Part shown: piece after piece, positions 63,901 to 64,000 of the stretch | Layout of the letters: the number at the start of each line of letters is the position of its first letter | Numbering within the stretch: position 1 is the first letter of the stretch | NCBI GenBank assembly: GCA_002633025.1 | Contig: NMRB01000485.1 | Location: 89,772-153,771, forward strand | Source of the DNA: Notospermus geniculatus | Taxonomy: Eukaryota > Nemertea > Pilidiophora > Heteronemertea > Lineidae | Reading direction: 5' to 3' | DNA length: 64,000 nt | Program-made: the position numbers and the translations under genes | Notes under the pieces: model-generated | Databases searched by the model: none | Told to the model about the DNA's origin: nothing | Seen by the model: only the letters and a program-made list of their open reading frames with translations

Positions 63901-64000
63901 CTCCTTAAACATAATTAAAAAAATGAATATATTGTAAATCTCTTGATATGTCAGAGCACCAGAACCCAATTTCCCTATTGATTTGTTCACATGGTATGCA

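Overview
The window is animal nuclear DNA. It carries an 11-exon transporter gene with phased GT-AG introns, several single-exon class A (rhodopsin-type) GPCR genes, small assembly gaps, and a very dense load of short fold-back (MITE-like) elements. Frequent GTAGGCCTAC and TACATGTA motifs, a GPCR array and this repeat style fit an invertebrate deuterostome such as amphioxus, hemichordate or echinoderm. That assignment is inference; no marker gene settles it.

Layout. 1-2.3 kb: fold-back repeats and a minus-strand orphan GPCR, with a 40-bp minisatellite directly upstream of it. 2.3-10.6 kb: mostly mobile DNA, including a dead mariner-like transposon at 3403-4404 with a TA duplication, and an inverted duplication of a short coding-like segment with a MITE inserted in one arm. 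10.6-23.4 kb: a tandem array of three close GPCR paralogues on the minus strand. Copy A has a 1-nt frameshift, copy B is intact, and copy C is probably intact but split by a mis-sized gap. The units are full of insertions that differ between copies. 26.2-37.3 kb: a complete plus-strand SLCO/OATP organic-anion transporter gene, 710 aa by my splicing, with a Kazal-like extracellular domain. A fold-back element abuts its stop codon. 37.5-44.7 kb: a chain of nested fold-back elements and tRNA-like relics. 44.8-48.6 kb: two long plus-strand open reading frames (320 and at least 454 codons) with no family I recognise. The first holds two copies of a Cys-loop module, and the second shares motifs with it. 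This is the best candidate here for an undescribed gene family. 48.6-64 kb: repeats, an inverted pair of 16-bp minisatellites, a large CGTC-rich dispersed element, and a few weak exon candidates.

The functional genes do not form a pathway. The GPCRs are likely chemosensory or neuropeptide-type orphan receptors that expanded by local duplication. The SLCO protein is a plasma-membrane carrier. The orphan ORF pair stands alone between fold-back elements. Many MITE families occur two to four times in both orientations, so local inverted repeats explain most of the non-coding structure.
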